From Calliphora vicina (taxonomy: Eukaryota > Arthropoda > Insecta > Diptera > Calliphoridae): 64,000 bases of DNA. Made by a program: the position numbers and the translations under genes. The stretch is taken from contig NC_088782.1 in NCBI RefSeq assembly GCF_958450345.1, forward strand, positions 97,227,358 to 97,291,357, read 5' to 3'. The notes beneath the pieces were generated by a model that ran no database searches, was not told where the DNA came from, and saw only the letters and a list, made by a program, of their open reading frames with translations. This document shows, piece after piece, positions 21,971 to 33,346 of this stretch; within the stretch, counting starts at the first letter, position 1, and each line of letters begins with the position of its first letter.

Positions 21971-22924
21971 ACTTCCATAATTTTCTGGTTGGAATCAGAA
22001 TCAAGCATATCTAAATTATAAGAACTGGAGATAAAACCACAGATTCCAGATAGAAATTGTAAGCAAGAGCCAACCTTATTTTTACTAAGAAGAAAATCTC
22101 TATCTTCATTTATTTTTGCATTAGACAGACCAATTATATTCCTTATTTAGGAAGTTATGGGTAAATTTATGTGACGCTTCCACACTGGTTTCATATCCAT
22201 TTTGACCTGATTCGACTAACACTTAAATTCCTAGTCCATAGAATCATAGCTTGGAGCCTTGATTTTTCCAAACGGGTTCTGGTATCATTCAGTTCGAACC
22301 TTATTTATTTTTTTTAGTTATGAGCTTCAATGTAATGCTTTCATCAAGTATGGTTTGGTTGTTCTTTTGTTTCAGAAAATACATGTACCAAATGTCTAGA
22401 CTTTTACTTGGATAAGAAAAATTTTATGCGAAAAAATCTATTTGGATTGTATGGGCAGTGGGCATTGGGCGTGGTCGATTTTGATAAAATTTATTTTTTT
22501 CTTAATTTAGTCCATATAATTCTCGGTGCCAAATTTCAATGCTATACGATCACTCTTTATAATTTTTGCACACAAATGTATTGCATTTGGATTGCATGGA
22601 CGGTATGCGGTGGGCATGGCCGATTTTATTAAAACTCGGCATGCGTTCTTCTTTTGTAATAGATTTGAATTAAAAAGAATAATAATTTCTCAAAGGAATT
22701 ATAAGGTAGGTTTGTAAATAGTAAGGAGATCAGATGGAGTGAAGTAATTCCTACACCGTTTCAAATAAACGAGGTATGTGTACTTTAGTGCTTCATTTGG
22801 CACATGAAAAATTAGTTTAGTTCAGCGGACATCACACTGTATTATCATGCCCAGAATATCACAATATTTACCCCACACATAAATTAAGATGAAGAGACAA
22901 GATCTGTCATGCATATTAAGTTGG
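21971..22924. other. Mostly unassigned; DINE-like fragment at about 22380-22640
   Basis: The part from about 22380 repeats wording such as 'ggattgtatgggcagtggg' and 'gcggtgggcatggccgattt' with an intervening 'tttcaatgctatacgatcac', a style common in fly DINE interiors. The two frames at 22408-22717 overlap and are not genes. The rest shows nothing. Confidence 0.3.
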
Positions 22925-23520
22925 ACCATATTTTTTTATTTTCGATTTTTCAAAAACGAAGGGCAGTTGTGTGTGAGGCTAGGATAAAAAAAAATTGACA
23001 AAAGACGGTTAAAGTTCGTGAGAACATTTACAAGGGGAAAAAATGCTATTTTTTCAGTTTTTGTTTAAAATATTACTATTAAATAATTACTTTTGCAATT
23101 TAATATAAAAGAATCGAAATGTGTATGTAACGTTATAACGAGATATAAAATATAAAAATTGGTTAAAAAATGTTAAAGTTATTAAAAAATGCCCAGGCCA
23201 TTAACGTGTCTCAGGCCACTGGAACAAGAAATGTGGAAACAAAATTAACATATTTTGAGAAATATTAAAATAAAAGCTAATTTTTCTTTAAAATATATTC
23301 ATAGTTACTCGTATACCAGTTTTTGTCTTCGTAGAATAACGCTAACCTATTCGCAGGTATGACCAAACAAATTAAATTTTTTTAACGGCAGTTTCAAAAT
23401 TCCATTTTCAAATTTTTAAAAATTTTGTTAAACAAATTTCAGAATTTTTTGATCATCACATTGGGATTTATTGAGAACATAATAGGGAATAAAAATATGT
23501 CAATACCTCCTACAGAAAAA
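22925..23520. repeat. Second copy of the 3781-5145 inverted-repeat element (one arm only)
   Basis: It matches the left arm and interior of the first copy through 'ataatagggaataaaaatat' and 'gtcaatacctcctac'. It lacks both the family O insertion (empty site at 23384-23396) and the right arm with its Helitron end. Confidence 0.65.
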
Positions 23521-23952
23521 CTAATTTTATGGCCATATTTTGGCGAATGATACCAATTTCCTTACTGTTATGAATTTTAAGTAAAATCTATACTGAATAT
23601 TATAGACCAGATAATAATTAATATACTCTGAACGTTTTACTAAAACCGGACAACTTTAAACCTTAAATCGTGAAGGTCAAAGTAAAAATTTTGCAATATT
23701 TGTAAGTTCTTAATGAATGATAGCGAAATATTATATATTTTTGTGTCGATTTTAATGAAAGTTTCGAAAAATATACCTTTTAATTTAAAATAACAGTAAC
23801 TTTTATTTACAATAACAGTAAACAAATGGAAATTTATATTTTTCCTTTACAATTCGTCATATTTAATTAAAAACAATCTTTGGATGATTTGATAATAAAT
23901 AAAATTTAGTATCGTTCGTGACAGCTTTTTCTCTTATAGTAAAACAATATAC
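23521..23952. other. No feature seen
   Basis: AT-rich non-coding DNA; nothing recognisable. Confidence 0.3.
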
Positions 23953-24441
23953 TGTTACGAAATTGTACTTGAATTCAAATATAACGATTTTAACGGCTGA
24001 TTTAAAAGTTGCATAATGCCTTCAAATAGCAGTGCCTCTCAAACTGTAACATATATGAGGGCATTATTAACATTGAATAAAAGCTTTCAGTTGACCATTG
24101 TTTGCTTCGACCGTATATTCGAATATTCAGTTAAAGAACATTGTAGTAAGTACACCACAGATGGCGTATGTATTAGAAAGCTGTAGAATATACCAGCTTT
24201 GACAGTTAAAGAGCAATCTAGAGTGCAAATGACAGTGTTATAAATAGTGGCAGAGGTTGCAGTCGTTAGTGAGTTTATCAGAGACGCTTTTCGAATAAAC
24301 ATCAACTGAGTGCCTTAAAGTGTGCTGTATTTTTCAAGTGAATTCGTGTACATTATAAAGTGTGTCTGTATTTCTGCGAATTTATAAACGTGTATAAAAA
24401 ACATTGAGTAACTATTTAATTCTGTGGTTGTTGTACATTTT
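23953..24441 (+). repeat. LTR copy 1 (3' end lost to piggyBac insertion)
   Basis: It starts TGTTACGAAATTGTAC and matches 49571-49917 for about 350 bp; its later part ('tacattataaagtgtg', 'ttctgtggttgttgtacat') matches 51225-51283. By comparison with the copy at 51303, about 25 bp of the LTR 3' end are missing, replaced at TTAA (24440-24443) by a piggyBac terminus. TG...CA type ends point to a Gypsy- or BEL-type LTR; no internal region adjoins it. The 72-aa minus frame here is not a gene. Confidence 0.6.
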
Positions 24442-25254
24442 AACCCTGCATGCCCAATCATATTTTATATTCGTTATGACCAATGTTAGTTGATTCGACT
24501 AACATGTGCGAAACATCGATTCTGTGGAACCGGCGTTACGCCTACATCCCAAAAAATACTGAAAACATAAAATGCTATACCTTTTTATATATAAAAATGA
24601 AAAACATTTATATTTGCTTTGTTTTTTGATTTATTTGTAATGTAATCACTTGTTGTCTTTCTTCAGTTTTAGCAATATCACTTGGAGTTTTTAAAAAATT
24701 AAAAATAAAATAAAATAAACATAAAAACTTAAAAGGCTTCCTGTGATTATAAAATTAAGGTATTACTTTAAGTAATTAAAACGGAAACAAAGTTGTACTT
24801 CAATGTTTTGCACAAAAGGCGCAAAGCTCAAATTTGTGTTCGCCACATCTATTTTTTCACATTTTGAGCATACAGTCTTCGTTATGTGGCGTTTCTGGTA
24901 AGGACAGAATGCGCAAATTTTTCTTTTGTTAATTTTTTTTGGAGTTGTATTTTCAATACTCGTCTCCTGAGCAGTACTGTTACTTGGTTCTTCATCACTA
25001 TCTTCTAAATGGTGACCACAGCTTTCATAATTGTCACTATCCACTATATCTTCCAAAGAACTTTCTTTAGATAAACGTGGCGCATATTCGTTCTCAGAGG
25101 CACTAAAATCTTCTTCATCATCATCGGATATAGCCAATATTTTTTCAATTTCATCATCAGATACATATATTTTGTAAAAACTAGAAAAATAAATAGAAAA
25201 TATATTATATTCGATTTCAATAAACAATTTGATAATAGCAAAAAAAAAAAACAA
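24440..25254 (-). mobile_element. Internally deleted piggyBac-like element (3' end and coding remnant)
   Basis: TTAA followed by CCCTGCATGCCC at 24440-24455 is a piggyBac-type terminus at its canonical TTAA target. Just inside lies a perfect hairpin, ATGTTAGT...ACTAACAT (24483-24507). The coding remnant on the minus strand is described separately. I could not find the opposite terminus, so the far boundary is open. Confidence 0.6.
24790..25185 (-). pseudogene. piggyBac transposase: N-terminus fused to C-terminal zinc domain
   Basis: The open frame joins an acidic, Ser/Asp/Glu-rich stretch (DDEIEKILAISDDDEEDF, typical of piggyBac N-termini) to a Lys-rich linker and a cysteine cluster (CAFC, then CSKC), typical of the piggyBac C-terminal cross-brace zinc domain. 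The whole catalytic DDD core is missing. Near 24800 a +1 shift would continue the cysteine pattern as 'CAFCAKH' before a stop, so the C-terminus is frameshifted too. A splice-acceptor-like 'tatttttctag' stands just upstream (about 25184), so the annotated Met-rich start further upstream is probably intronic. It may be a deletion derivative mobilised in trans; inference only. Confidence 0.6.
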
Positions 25255-25616
25255 TCAGAGTCAAATTCATTTCATACTACATGCTAATTGGGAGCTTAGT
25301 TTTCGCCGCAATTTTAGCATAAAACATACCTATTAAATTACAAAATTAAATATAGTCAGTTTAAACATTATTTTTGCTTTAAAATGTTGTAATAAGCTCT
25401 AAATACATTCACATAGTAACATTTTAATGTTTTCTTCTATTCAAATCATCTTGAAAAAAAGTTGTAAGGGTTTTTGTTTTTTCAGTCGTGGTTGTCATTC
25501 TCGTGGAATTGCCCATATATGAGTGGTATAGAAGCAAATCCACATTTTAGTTTCTGTAATAAATAACAAAAACCTGTATCTGGAATAATTCTCCTATTTA
25601 TAACAAAACATATAAT
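25255..25616. other. No gene; short inverted word flanking the next MITE
   Basis: 'gtggtatagaagcaaa' (about 25523-25538) recurs in inverse as 'tttgcttctatacccc' (about 25956-25971). Otherwise no feature. Confidence 0.3.
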
Positions 25617-25617
25617 T

Positions 25618-25852
25618 GGGGTATTCACACGGTCTACTATTTGGTCATAATGTCCTAATATATTATGATAGTTTAATTAAATTTTTGTTGTGTTTCAAAC
25701 AAAAAAGTTCTAAACTAATAAGACTATTTGAACTATGTTTATTGTTTTGTCATAAAATAATACTTTTTTTTTGTTCATAACACAACAACAAATATTATAA
25801 TATATTAGGACATTATGACAATACGACTAATAGGAGACCGTGTGAATACCCC
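25618..25852. mobile_element. MITE with GGGGTATTCACACGGTCT ends
   Basis: The 235-bp segment starts GGGGTATTCACACGGTCT and ends AGACCGTGTGAATACCCC. The inverted similarity extends about 45 bp inward ('cataatgtcctaatatatta'). Counting one extra base at each end (T...A), AAT flanks both sides, a possible 3-bp duplication. It has no coding capacity; superfamily unassigned. Confidence 0.75.
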
Positions 25853-27029
25853 AAATATATTACTCAGTATTTTAGAATTAAATGAAGGTGTGATGAAAAT
25901 TTGAACCTAATATAATGTAGAGGTTAAGCGCAAATACGATAAGAAATTTGCAGACTTTGCTTCTATACCCCTCACATAATAACCATATTGGAAACATTAG
26001 CTCTTTACCGTCATAGAAATAGACCATTAGGCAACAAGAAAATTGATATTATTTCTGTCTAGAGTTTGAAGTTGAATCAAGTACTTAACTATAGAAACAA
26101 GACATGATCTACGACATGATATCATTTTAAAGAATAGTGATCTCCTAGTAATTATAATGCAATTATATTACAATTGAGTAAAACATTTGAATTTTTTTAA
26201 AATCTTAATGTTAAGGGAAATCCATATTCTTCAACTTACTATTATTATGTATTGTTAGCATAGTTAGTTAGTACATGAATTGTATGTGTTGAATATTTAT
26301 TTAGTAATAACGTCATACCTACATAATATCTATTTATGCACGAAAATATGTTACATTTTAAGCCATAGTTACCAACTAAGAGTATGTAATTTAATGAAGT
26401 TTTTATGCAAACTACAAAGAATAATAGAAATAAGAAAACAATCAAGAAAAATCATAAGATATTTAATTTTCATGTTTACTTGCCGATATTGCAAGTTTAA
26501 ATGGAAACAAATCGTAAGAAATATATTAAATAGTTTAAAATAGACATGCATGTATCTACTATGTAACGAACAGGTGATTTATTTATCTTATTATTATAGA
26601 TATGAGATCACAAAGCATAGTAGCTGAATTATAATTAGCCATCTGAATGCAATATATTGTTGGGCAATGTGATTTTATTACAAATTTAAAAAGGCTCTCT
26701 ATAATTTACTATTAAAAATTATTATGCTTTGTGCGAATACTCTCGTATCAAGTGGAATTTGATTATTTTATGATATTTCAATAACTGTGCAACCTGGCAC
26801 TCATTTCATTTGATATCATTGCATTATTTATTTTGTTGGCAATACATTTAGTATGCCAGCTTTTAGTTACGGCTATAATTAAATCAATATGTGTCCTAAT
26901 AGTCTAATTAAGTATTTTAAATATGTACAAATTTAATAAAATTATAAGTGTTTTCAGATCCCAGTCGGAAATTGTACATATCTATGTTCGACGTTTGGAA
27001 AAAATCCGAATGATGTCATAAGAATTTAT
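25853..27029. other. No recognisable gene
   Basis: AT-rich DNA. The mutually overlapping 60-87 aa frames at 26245-26551 on both strands have no recognisable domain. Confidence 0.4.
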
Positions 27030-28045
27030 ATATGAATGTCAAGTGAACCAACTTTTGAAACCGATATCAGTTTAGACACAATTTTTCAACAAGATCGGTC
27101 ATAAACTCCCTGAGTTAAAAGGGGTAAAAATTTTACATTTTTGCCAAACAGGTGTTTTTCTCATCCATATAACTTATTACATATTGTTCTTAACAAAATT
27201 TGTCCCAAATTGTTTAGATAGCTATTTCTTCAAACTTTCAAAAAAAATTAAACAAAAATAAAAAACTGTTTGACTTTTCAAAATCAAAAAGTTTTTGCCT
27301 TTTTTCACTAAAGGTATTTATAGACAGCAATACTGAGTATTAATATTTGTCAAAAACTGAAGTATCATAATACAATTTCATCGTCTAAACAAAACTTGTA
27401 TTAGATTTTCAAAAAATATAAATTATTTTTTTGATTTACGGTCGGTATTTAAAATTTGTTTAAAACAATTCAAAAACTTTTTATTTTCATATGTATTTAT
27501 AAATACAAATAAGGCAAACAAAAATGTCAAGAAAATATAAAATGAAAATAAAGTTTGCAGAAAAATATCAATCAGCAAAGAAATAAAATATTTGTAATAC
27601 TATCGTGTATACAATAAATGTTTTTTCGAAACGATTTTTTGATATACCGAATGATTTCAATAATATTTTAAATTTGAAAAGTGTTAATACTCAGTATTGC
27701 CGTCTATAAATACCTTTAGTGGGATGGGAGTTGAATATCTATCACAATAAATGTTTTATAACACAAGACATAAAATTTTTGAGTTTTTTGCAAAATCAAA
27801 AAATTAGTTGACTGTTTTTTTCAAAATGGACCCTTTTTTAATTTTTTTCCTTTAAGAGCTTTTTGGTCGCTTAGTGGGATGCGAGTGGGATATCTATCAA
27901 AATAAATGTTTTGTAACTCAAAAAAATAAAGAAAGGGTTTATTTTGAAAAATACGTCAAAAAAGTTTTTGATTTTGCAAAAAAAGTCATGTATGTTGAGT
28001 TACAAACCATTTATTTTGATAGATATCCATCCCACTTGGGGTTAC
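27030..28045. mobile_element. Small foldback element related to 41016-43779
   Basis: It begins 'gaatgtcaagtgaaccaac', the outer sequence of the large foldback, followed by the same 'tcaacaagatcggtcataa' and 'gttcttaacaaaatttgtcc' blocks. The core 'agtgggatgcgagtggg' is present at 27872 and in inverse near 28020-28040. A MITE (27311-27716) interrupts it. The 70-aa frame at 27874-28086 is translation of the repeat. Confidence 0.65.
27311..27716. mobile_element. MITE with AAGGTATTTATAGAC ends, copy 1 (TA-flanked)
   Basis: Ends: AAGGTATTTATAGACAGC at left and the inverse of AAGGTATTTATAGACGGC at right, with inverted identity of about 37 bp. TA flanks both sides (27309-27310, 27717-27718), suggesting a Tc1/mariner-type element. 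A second, inverted copy is at 58773-59301. The interior encodes nothing. Confidence 0.75.
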
Positions 28046-28099
28046 ACTTGATAAGACTCTCACTTATCCAACACTATCAAAAATGACACAAATGTCGTT

Positions 28100-28932
28100 G
28101 GTGTGAGGTGTACTTCATAAGAAATTCATCGAATTCAAGAATATGGTGGAAAAACAGAAAGAGAAAGTTATAAAAATCCACAGAACTGATAATGGAGGCG
28201 AATACACCAGTAAGAATCTTGCAAAATCAAGGTATAAAGCATGAGTTCACAGTCGATTATACACCGCAGCAAAATGGAATTGCTGAGCCGAATAATCGCA
28301 AGAGATGGCTAGATGCATGATGAAGGCAGCCAATTATATTCGTAACCGTTGCAATACTCGTAGTATTGATGGAGAAACTCCATTCAAAATACGGACTAGT
28401 AAAATTCCAAATGTAAAATATTTTAGAAAATTTGGAACTTTGCTTATGTTTTAGACAAAAAACCTGGTAAAGATAAATTTAATCCTAAATCTAAAAAATG
28501 TGTATTTCTAGGATACTCAGTGCAAACAAAAGCAGATTGTGGGATCCTGAAGAAAGAAAATTGATGAAAATTATCGAAAATTTTGAAAATGAATCCGATT
28601 TTATTGATGAGGAAATCTGGATGATTAATGATGAAAATCGAAGTGAACAGGTCAATAATTTGGAAATTGAACAAAATGAAAACCTTGGACAACAAGTGAA
28701 ATTAATTGACATAGTAGAAATAGCCGGAATTGCTCAAATAAAATATCCACCAAATGTGAAGAGTTTAGAGTCAATCCAATGAATGGAAACAAGGAAGAAC
28801 ATTGAATCGCAGCAAAAAGGGTTCTCAGATATCTGAAACGTACACAAAACTGTGGTTTAACATTTTCTAAATCGGAAAGAAAATTAGAAGGATTTGCTGA
28901 CACTGATTAGAGTGTAGATGATCGTCGATCTT
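28100..28932 (+). pseudogene. Ty1/copia polyprotein relic (integrase to RNase H start)
   Basis: The plus strand, across several frames, encodes the copia integrase core: 'HRTDNGGEYTS' near 28180-28215, a 'YTPQQNGIAEPNNRKR' block near 28258-28300, 'MARCMMKAANYIRN' near 28310-28345, then the GKF.PK.KKC.FLGYS region near 28465-28520, and 'RLWDPEERK' at about 28535-28562. After a large loss of reverse-transcriptase sequence it resumes with 'RYLKRTQNCGLTFSKSERK' (28830-28880) and 'GFADTDWSVDDRRSY' (about 28890-28932), the start of RNase H. Stops occur throughout. The Helitron at 28931 cuts it. Confidence 0.85.
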
Positions 28933-30605
28933 ACTGACTCACTGACTGACAGATTCATCATCGCACAGCCCAAACGGCTGAAGCTAGAATCATGAAATTT
29001 TAACTGTGGGTTCCTCCCTCCCCAACACGATTCGATAAGAAAGGATTTTTGGAAATTCGAACGTTTAGGGGGTAAAAAAGGGTAAAAACGGGTAAATTCG
29101 GTAACCTTATATCTTAAAAACTAATAAAGATACAAAAAAACATAAAATTGCATGTTACTATATTCAAAAAATAAGCTGACAGGTGTTTCGTACTTTTTCG
29201 AAATTCGAACCGTTTAGGGGAGAAAACGGGTAAAAACTGTATTTTGGTACTTTTTTGGCACCCTATGTATCTTTTAAACCAATAAACATAGAATCAAGTT
29301 TTAAATCGTATTCTTTACATATCAAAAAATAAAAAATATAAGTTTGGTACTTTTTGGAAATTCGGAACATTAAGGGATAAAAATTGTGTTTATTTTTGGT
29401 ACTTTTTCATAAAATATGTTTTTCTATAATTTGACATAGACATACGAATATTTTATTATGAGCTCCCACCACGTTACAGAAATTTATTTGAATAAAATTC
29501 TACCACCACAATGGGGATAAAAAAGGTACCAAAAAGGGGATAAAATCGGGAAAATACATTATATTTGAAATTATTAAGCCAATTTTTATAATTTTTTATT
29601 GTTGGTTCCTGGATTCATACAAAAATTAACTAACAGGGTGTTATTTGGAACTCGAGTACCAAGGTGTATATTGGGCCAAATCCGAGTAAACAGTTTGGTA
29701 CTTTTTTTAAAACATATTTATTCTTGGGCACATTAACACAGATTTTAATATTTTGAGACATGCCTGTAGCATAAACAATTTTGGCAAAATGGAATATTTT
29801 TAAATTTCAAACTTGAGGAGTGTTCAAGGAAGAAAAGGGAAATTGGTACTTTTCTCCTAATGGTACTTTTTTAACATTTTAAATTAATTCAGTTATCGAC
29901 ATTAAAGTTAGCTGATATGTATCTGAGTGAAGTTAGTGTTAGGAATAGGGGATAATATTTAGGTATCAAGTATATGGTCATAAGTGAGTGAGAATTCAAG
30001 GGGGAGGCTTTTTGGTACTTTTTCTTTATTCGAATGGTACTTTTTGTAATTTCTTGACCAATGAACCTAAAGCCATGAAATAAAGGTTATATGGACCAGA
30101 GTGAGTGGGAAACCACAAGTGGGGGATTTTTGGTACTTTTTATATATTCTAATGGTACTTTTTTGAATTTCCTATAATAGTGGACCTAGAGTTTCCAAAA
30201 AATCGAAGAATTTCAAAACCGTGGTTTCGGTTTTAAAAAATTAAAAACCGATCGGTTTCGGTTTTGTGATAATTTATTAAATATTAAGTATTATAGAAAC
30301 AAAATTAGTTGATAATATAGGAAATGATATACAAATCTAAAATTCAAACTTGAGGGGTTATGGTTTAGTGAATGCGAATTTAAAAGTGATAATCAATGGT
30401 ACTATTTCCTTATTGCAATGGTACTTTTTGAATATTTTATAATAATAAACCTAAAAATTTAAAATTAGGAACACATTTTGCATTTTCTATAATAATGTAC
30501 CCAGAAATATGAAATTAGACATTTACAATTAGATTCACAAAGTGAGACTTGATAGTACTATTTCTTTCTTCTAATTGGGGTGGCGAAGCGCACCGGGTCA
30601 GCTAG
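28931..30605 (+). mobile_element. Helitron inserted in copia RNase H (copy 3, 5'-truncated)
   Basis: It starts 'ttactgactcactgactgac' and 'cagcccaaacggctgaag', and ends with a hairpin around GGTGGCGAAGCGCACC, then gggtcagCTAG (CTAG at 30602-30605), followed by T. Hairpin plus CTAG before T is the canonical Helitron 3' end. Unlike the inverted sister at 31219-33346 it lacks the TCTATATATA 5' start. The interior consists of diverged segments punctuated by GGTACTTTTT motifs. It is non-coding. Confidence 0.8.
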
Positions 30606-30611
30606 TATTCA

Positions 30612-30885
30612 ATAAATGAGCAATGAAAGTTTGCGTTATCAACTACGGAAGCAGAATACATGTCTATATCCGAATCATCCAAAGAAGCAATAAATTTAAA
30701 ACGTTTTCATTATCATATTTAGCTATTGCAGGGACTTGTGAATATTTACAACGATAACCAACGTGCTGGTAAATTATGCAAAAATTCCGTGTTCATTCGA
30801 AAAACTATTGAGAGAGGAGATATTAATATTGAATACTTACCTACCTCTATATAAACCAAAATACATACAATGCTGTAATCTGATG
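30612..30885 (+). pseudogene. copia RNase H, continuation after the Helitron
   Basis: In one frame it reads 'FALSTTEAEYMSISESSKE' (about 30630-30690), the diagnostic copia RNase H motif. It continues with 'YNDNQRAGKLCKNSVF' (30750-30800) and 'ERGDINIEYLPTS' (30810-30850), the end of the copia polyprotein. It picks up about a dozen codons after the point where the upstream part stops at 28932, so Helitron insertion was accompanied or followed by a small loss of copia sequence. Confidence 0.85.
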
Positions 30886-31218
30886 GGTCTCAAACCTATT
30901 TAATTTTCAAAATACATTTTTAGGTGAGGTGTTGGTTTGTGTTTTCAATATTGTATTTTATTTCAAAATACGTATACATCCAGATGCAGATACATTGTGA
31001 AACAATTCTCGGAAATGCATACGAAATCCTTGAGCAAAAGGACATTAAAGATAATGCTAGGTATAAGTAATCCTGATCATATATACTTCATATGATATTC
31101 TCAGATGTTGTGGTGAGCAAGAGGAGATAGACCTTCACTATCCGACAAACGTTTTAAATGTGTTTCTTATTATTGTTTCAGAATCTAGAGGACTTGAAGT
31201 GTAAAGACTTATTAAATA
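30886..31218. other. Spacer between tail-to-tail Helitrons; possible copia 3' LTR remnant
   Basis: It contains 'aggtgttggtttgtgtttt' soon after the end of the copia coding region, where a 3' LTR would start. No second LTR is present for comparison, so this is only a possibility. No gene. Confidence 0.3.
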
Positions 31219-33346
31219 CTAGCTGACCCGGTGCGCTTCGCCACCCCAATTAGAAGAGTGAAATAGTACTATTAAGTCTCCCTTTGTGAATCTAATTGTA
31301 AATGTCTAATTTCATATTTATGGGTCCATTATTATAGCAAATGCAAAATAAAGTCACCTTTTGTGAATTCAAATTCATTCAGAATCATGTGTGCCTAATT
31401 TTAAATTTTTAGGTTTATTATTATAAAATATTCAAAAAGTACCTTTTGTAAGTACCATTGATTATCACTTTTGAATTCGCATTCACTAAACCATAACCCG
31501 TCAAGTTTGAATTTTAAATTTGTATAGCCTTTCTCATATTATCAATTAATTTTGTTTCTATAACAATTAATATTTAAAAATTGTCACAAAACCGAAAAAA
31601 AACGAAACCGCTGTTTTGAAATTCTTCGGTTTTTTGGAAACTCTAGGTCCGTTATTATAGTAAATTCAAAAAAGTACCTATGAGAACAAAGAAAAAGTAC
31701 CAAGTATGGCCTCGAATTTCCACTCACTTGGGACCAAGACGCCTAATTTCATATTTCTATGTCCATTATTAAAGAAAATTCAAAAAGTACAATTAGAATA
31801 TATAAAAAGTACCAAAAGGCCCCCACTTGTGGTTTCCCACTCACTCCCACATAAGCTTATTTTCATGGTTTTAGGTTAATTGGTGAAGAAATTAAAAAAA
31901 GTACCATTCGATTAAAGAAAAATTACCAAAAATCTCCCCCTAGAAATCTCACTGACTTATGACCGTGTATGATTAATTTCATGTTTCTAAGTCCATTGTT
32001 GTAGAAAATTAAAAAAGTACCATTATAGTAAAAAAAAGTACCATGAAGTATACGCTTGAATTTTCACTCACATAGGACCATATACTCTTAATTTCATGTT
32101 TCTAAGTCCATTATTATAGAAAATTCAAAAAGTACCATTATAATATAGAAAAAGTACCAAAAAGCCGCCACTTGTGGATTCCCACTCTGGCCCATGTAAG
32201 CTTTATTTCATGTTTCTAGGTTCATTTGTGAAGAAATTACAAAAAGTACCATTCGATTAAAGAAAAAGTCCCAAAAAGTCTACCCCTAAAATTCACACTT
32301 ACTTAGGACCATATATGTTAAATTTCATGTTTCTAAGTCCATTGCCATATAAAATTCAAAAAGTACCATTAGATGAATAAAAAAGTACCTATAGTTCAGT
32401 TCTCACATGTTGGTACCTAAATATTGTACCCTATTCCTAACACAAACTTCACTCAGATACATATCAGCTAACCTTAATGTCGATAAGTGAAATAATTTAA
32501 AATATTAAAAATATTTCATATTCCCAAAATTGTTTATGCTACAGACATGTCTCAAAATATTAAAATCTGTGTTAATATGTTTTAAAAAAAGTACCACACT
32601 CTTTACCCGGATTTGGCCCAATATACACCTTGGCACTCGAGTACCAAATAACACCCTGTTAGCTAATTTTTGTATGAATCCAGGAACCAATGTTAAAAAT
32701 ATTATCAAAATTGGCTTAAAATTTCAAATAAAATGTATTTTCCCGATTTTATCCCCTTTTTGGTACCTTTTTTATCTCCATTGCTTTGGTAAAATTTATT
32801 TCAAATAAATTTCTGTATCGTGGTGGGAGGTCATCATAAAATATTCGTATGTCTATGGCCAATTAATAGACAAACATATTTTATGAAAAAGTACCAAAAA
32901 TATCCCTTAAGGGTTCGAATTTCCAAAAAGTACCAAACTTATATTTTTTGTTAATTAAAGAATACGATTTAAAATTTGTTTCTATGTTTATTGGTTTAAA
33001 AGATACATAGGGTGCAAAAAAGTACCAAAATACAGTTTTTACCCGTTTTCTCCCCTAAACGGTTCAAATTTCCAAAAAGTACGAAACACCTGTCAGCTTA
33101 CTTTTTAAATGGAGTAACATGCAATTTCAAGTTTTTTTGTATCTTTATTAGTTTTGATGATATAAGGTTACCGAATTTACCCTTTTTTACCCCCTAAACG
33201 TTCGAATTTCCAAAAATCCCTTCTTATCGGATCGTTTTGGTGCGGGAGGAACCCACAGTTAAAATTTCGTGATTCTTGCTTCAGCCGTTTGCGCTGTGCG
33301 ATGATGAATCCGTCAGTCAGTAACGTTACTCTTTTATATATATAGA
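31219..33346 (-). mobile_element. Helitron (copy 4), complete-looking: TC...hairpin...CTAG
   Basis: On the minus strand it starts TCTATATATATAAAAG (33346 downward) after A and ends with the hairpin GGTGGCGAAGCGCACC, gggtcag and CTAG (31222-31219) before T. Both termini and the A/T insertion site fit canonical Helitrons. It is non-autonomous (2.1 kb, no Rep/helicase). It is a diverged inverted copy of 28931-30605, and the two 3' ends face each other across 613 bp. The frames at 32505-32808 and 33012-33197 are not genes. Confidence 0.85.

Noticed and set aside
28444..28903. Minus-strand frames of 73-83 aa
   Set aside because: Shadows of the copia polyprotein on the plus strand.
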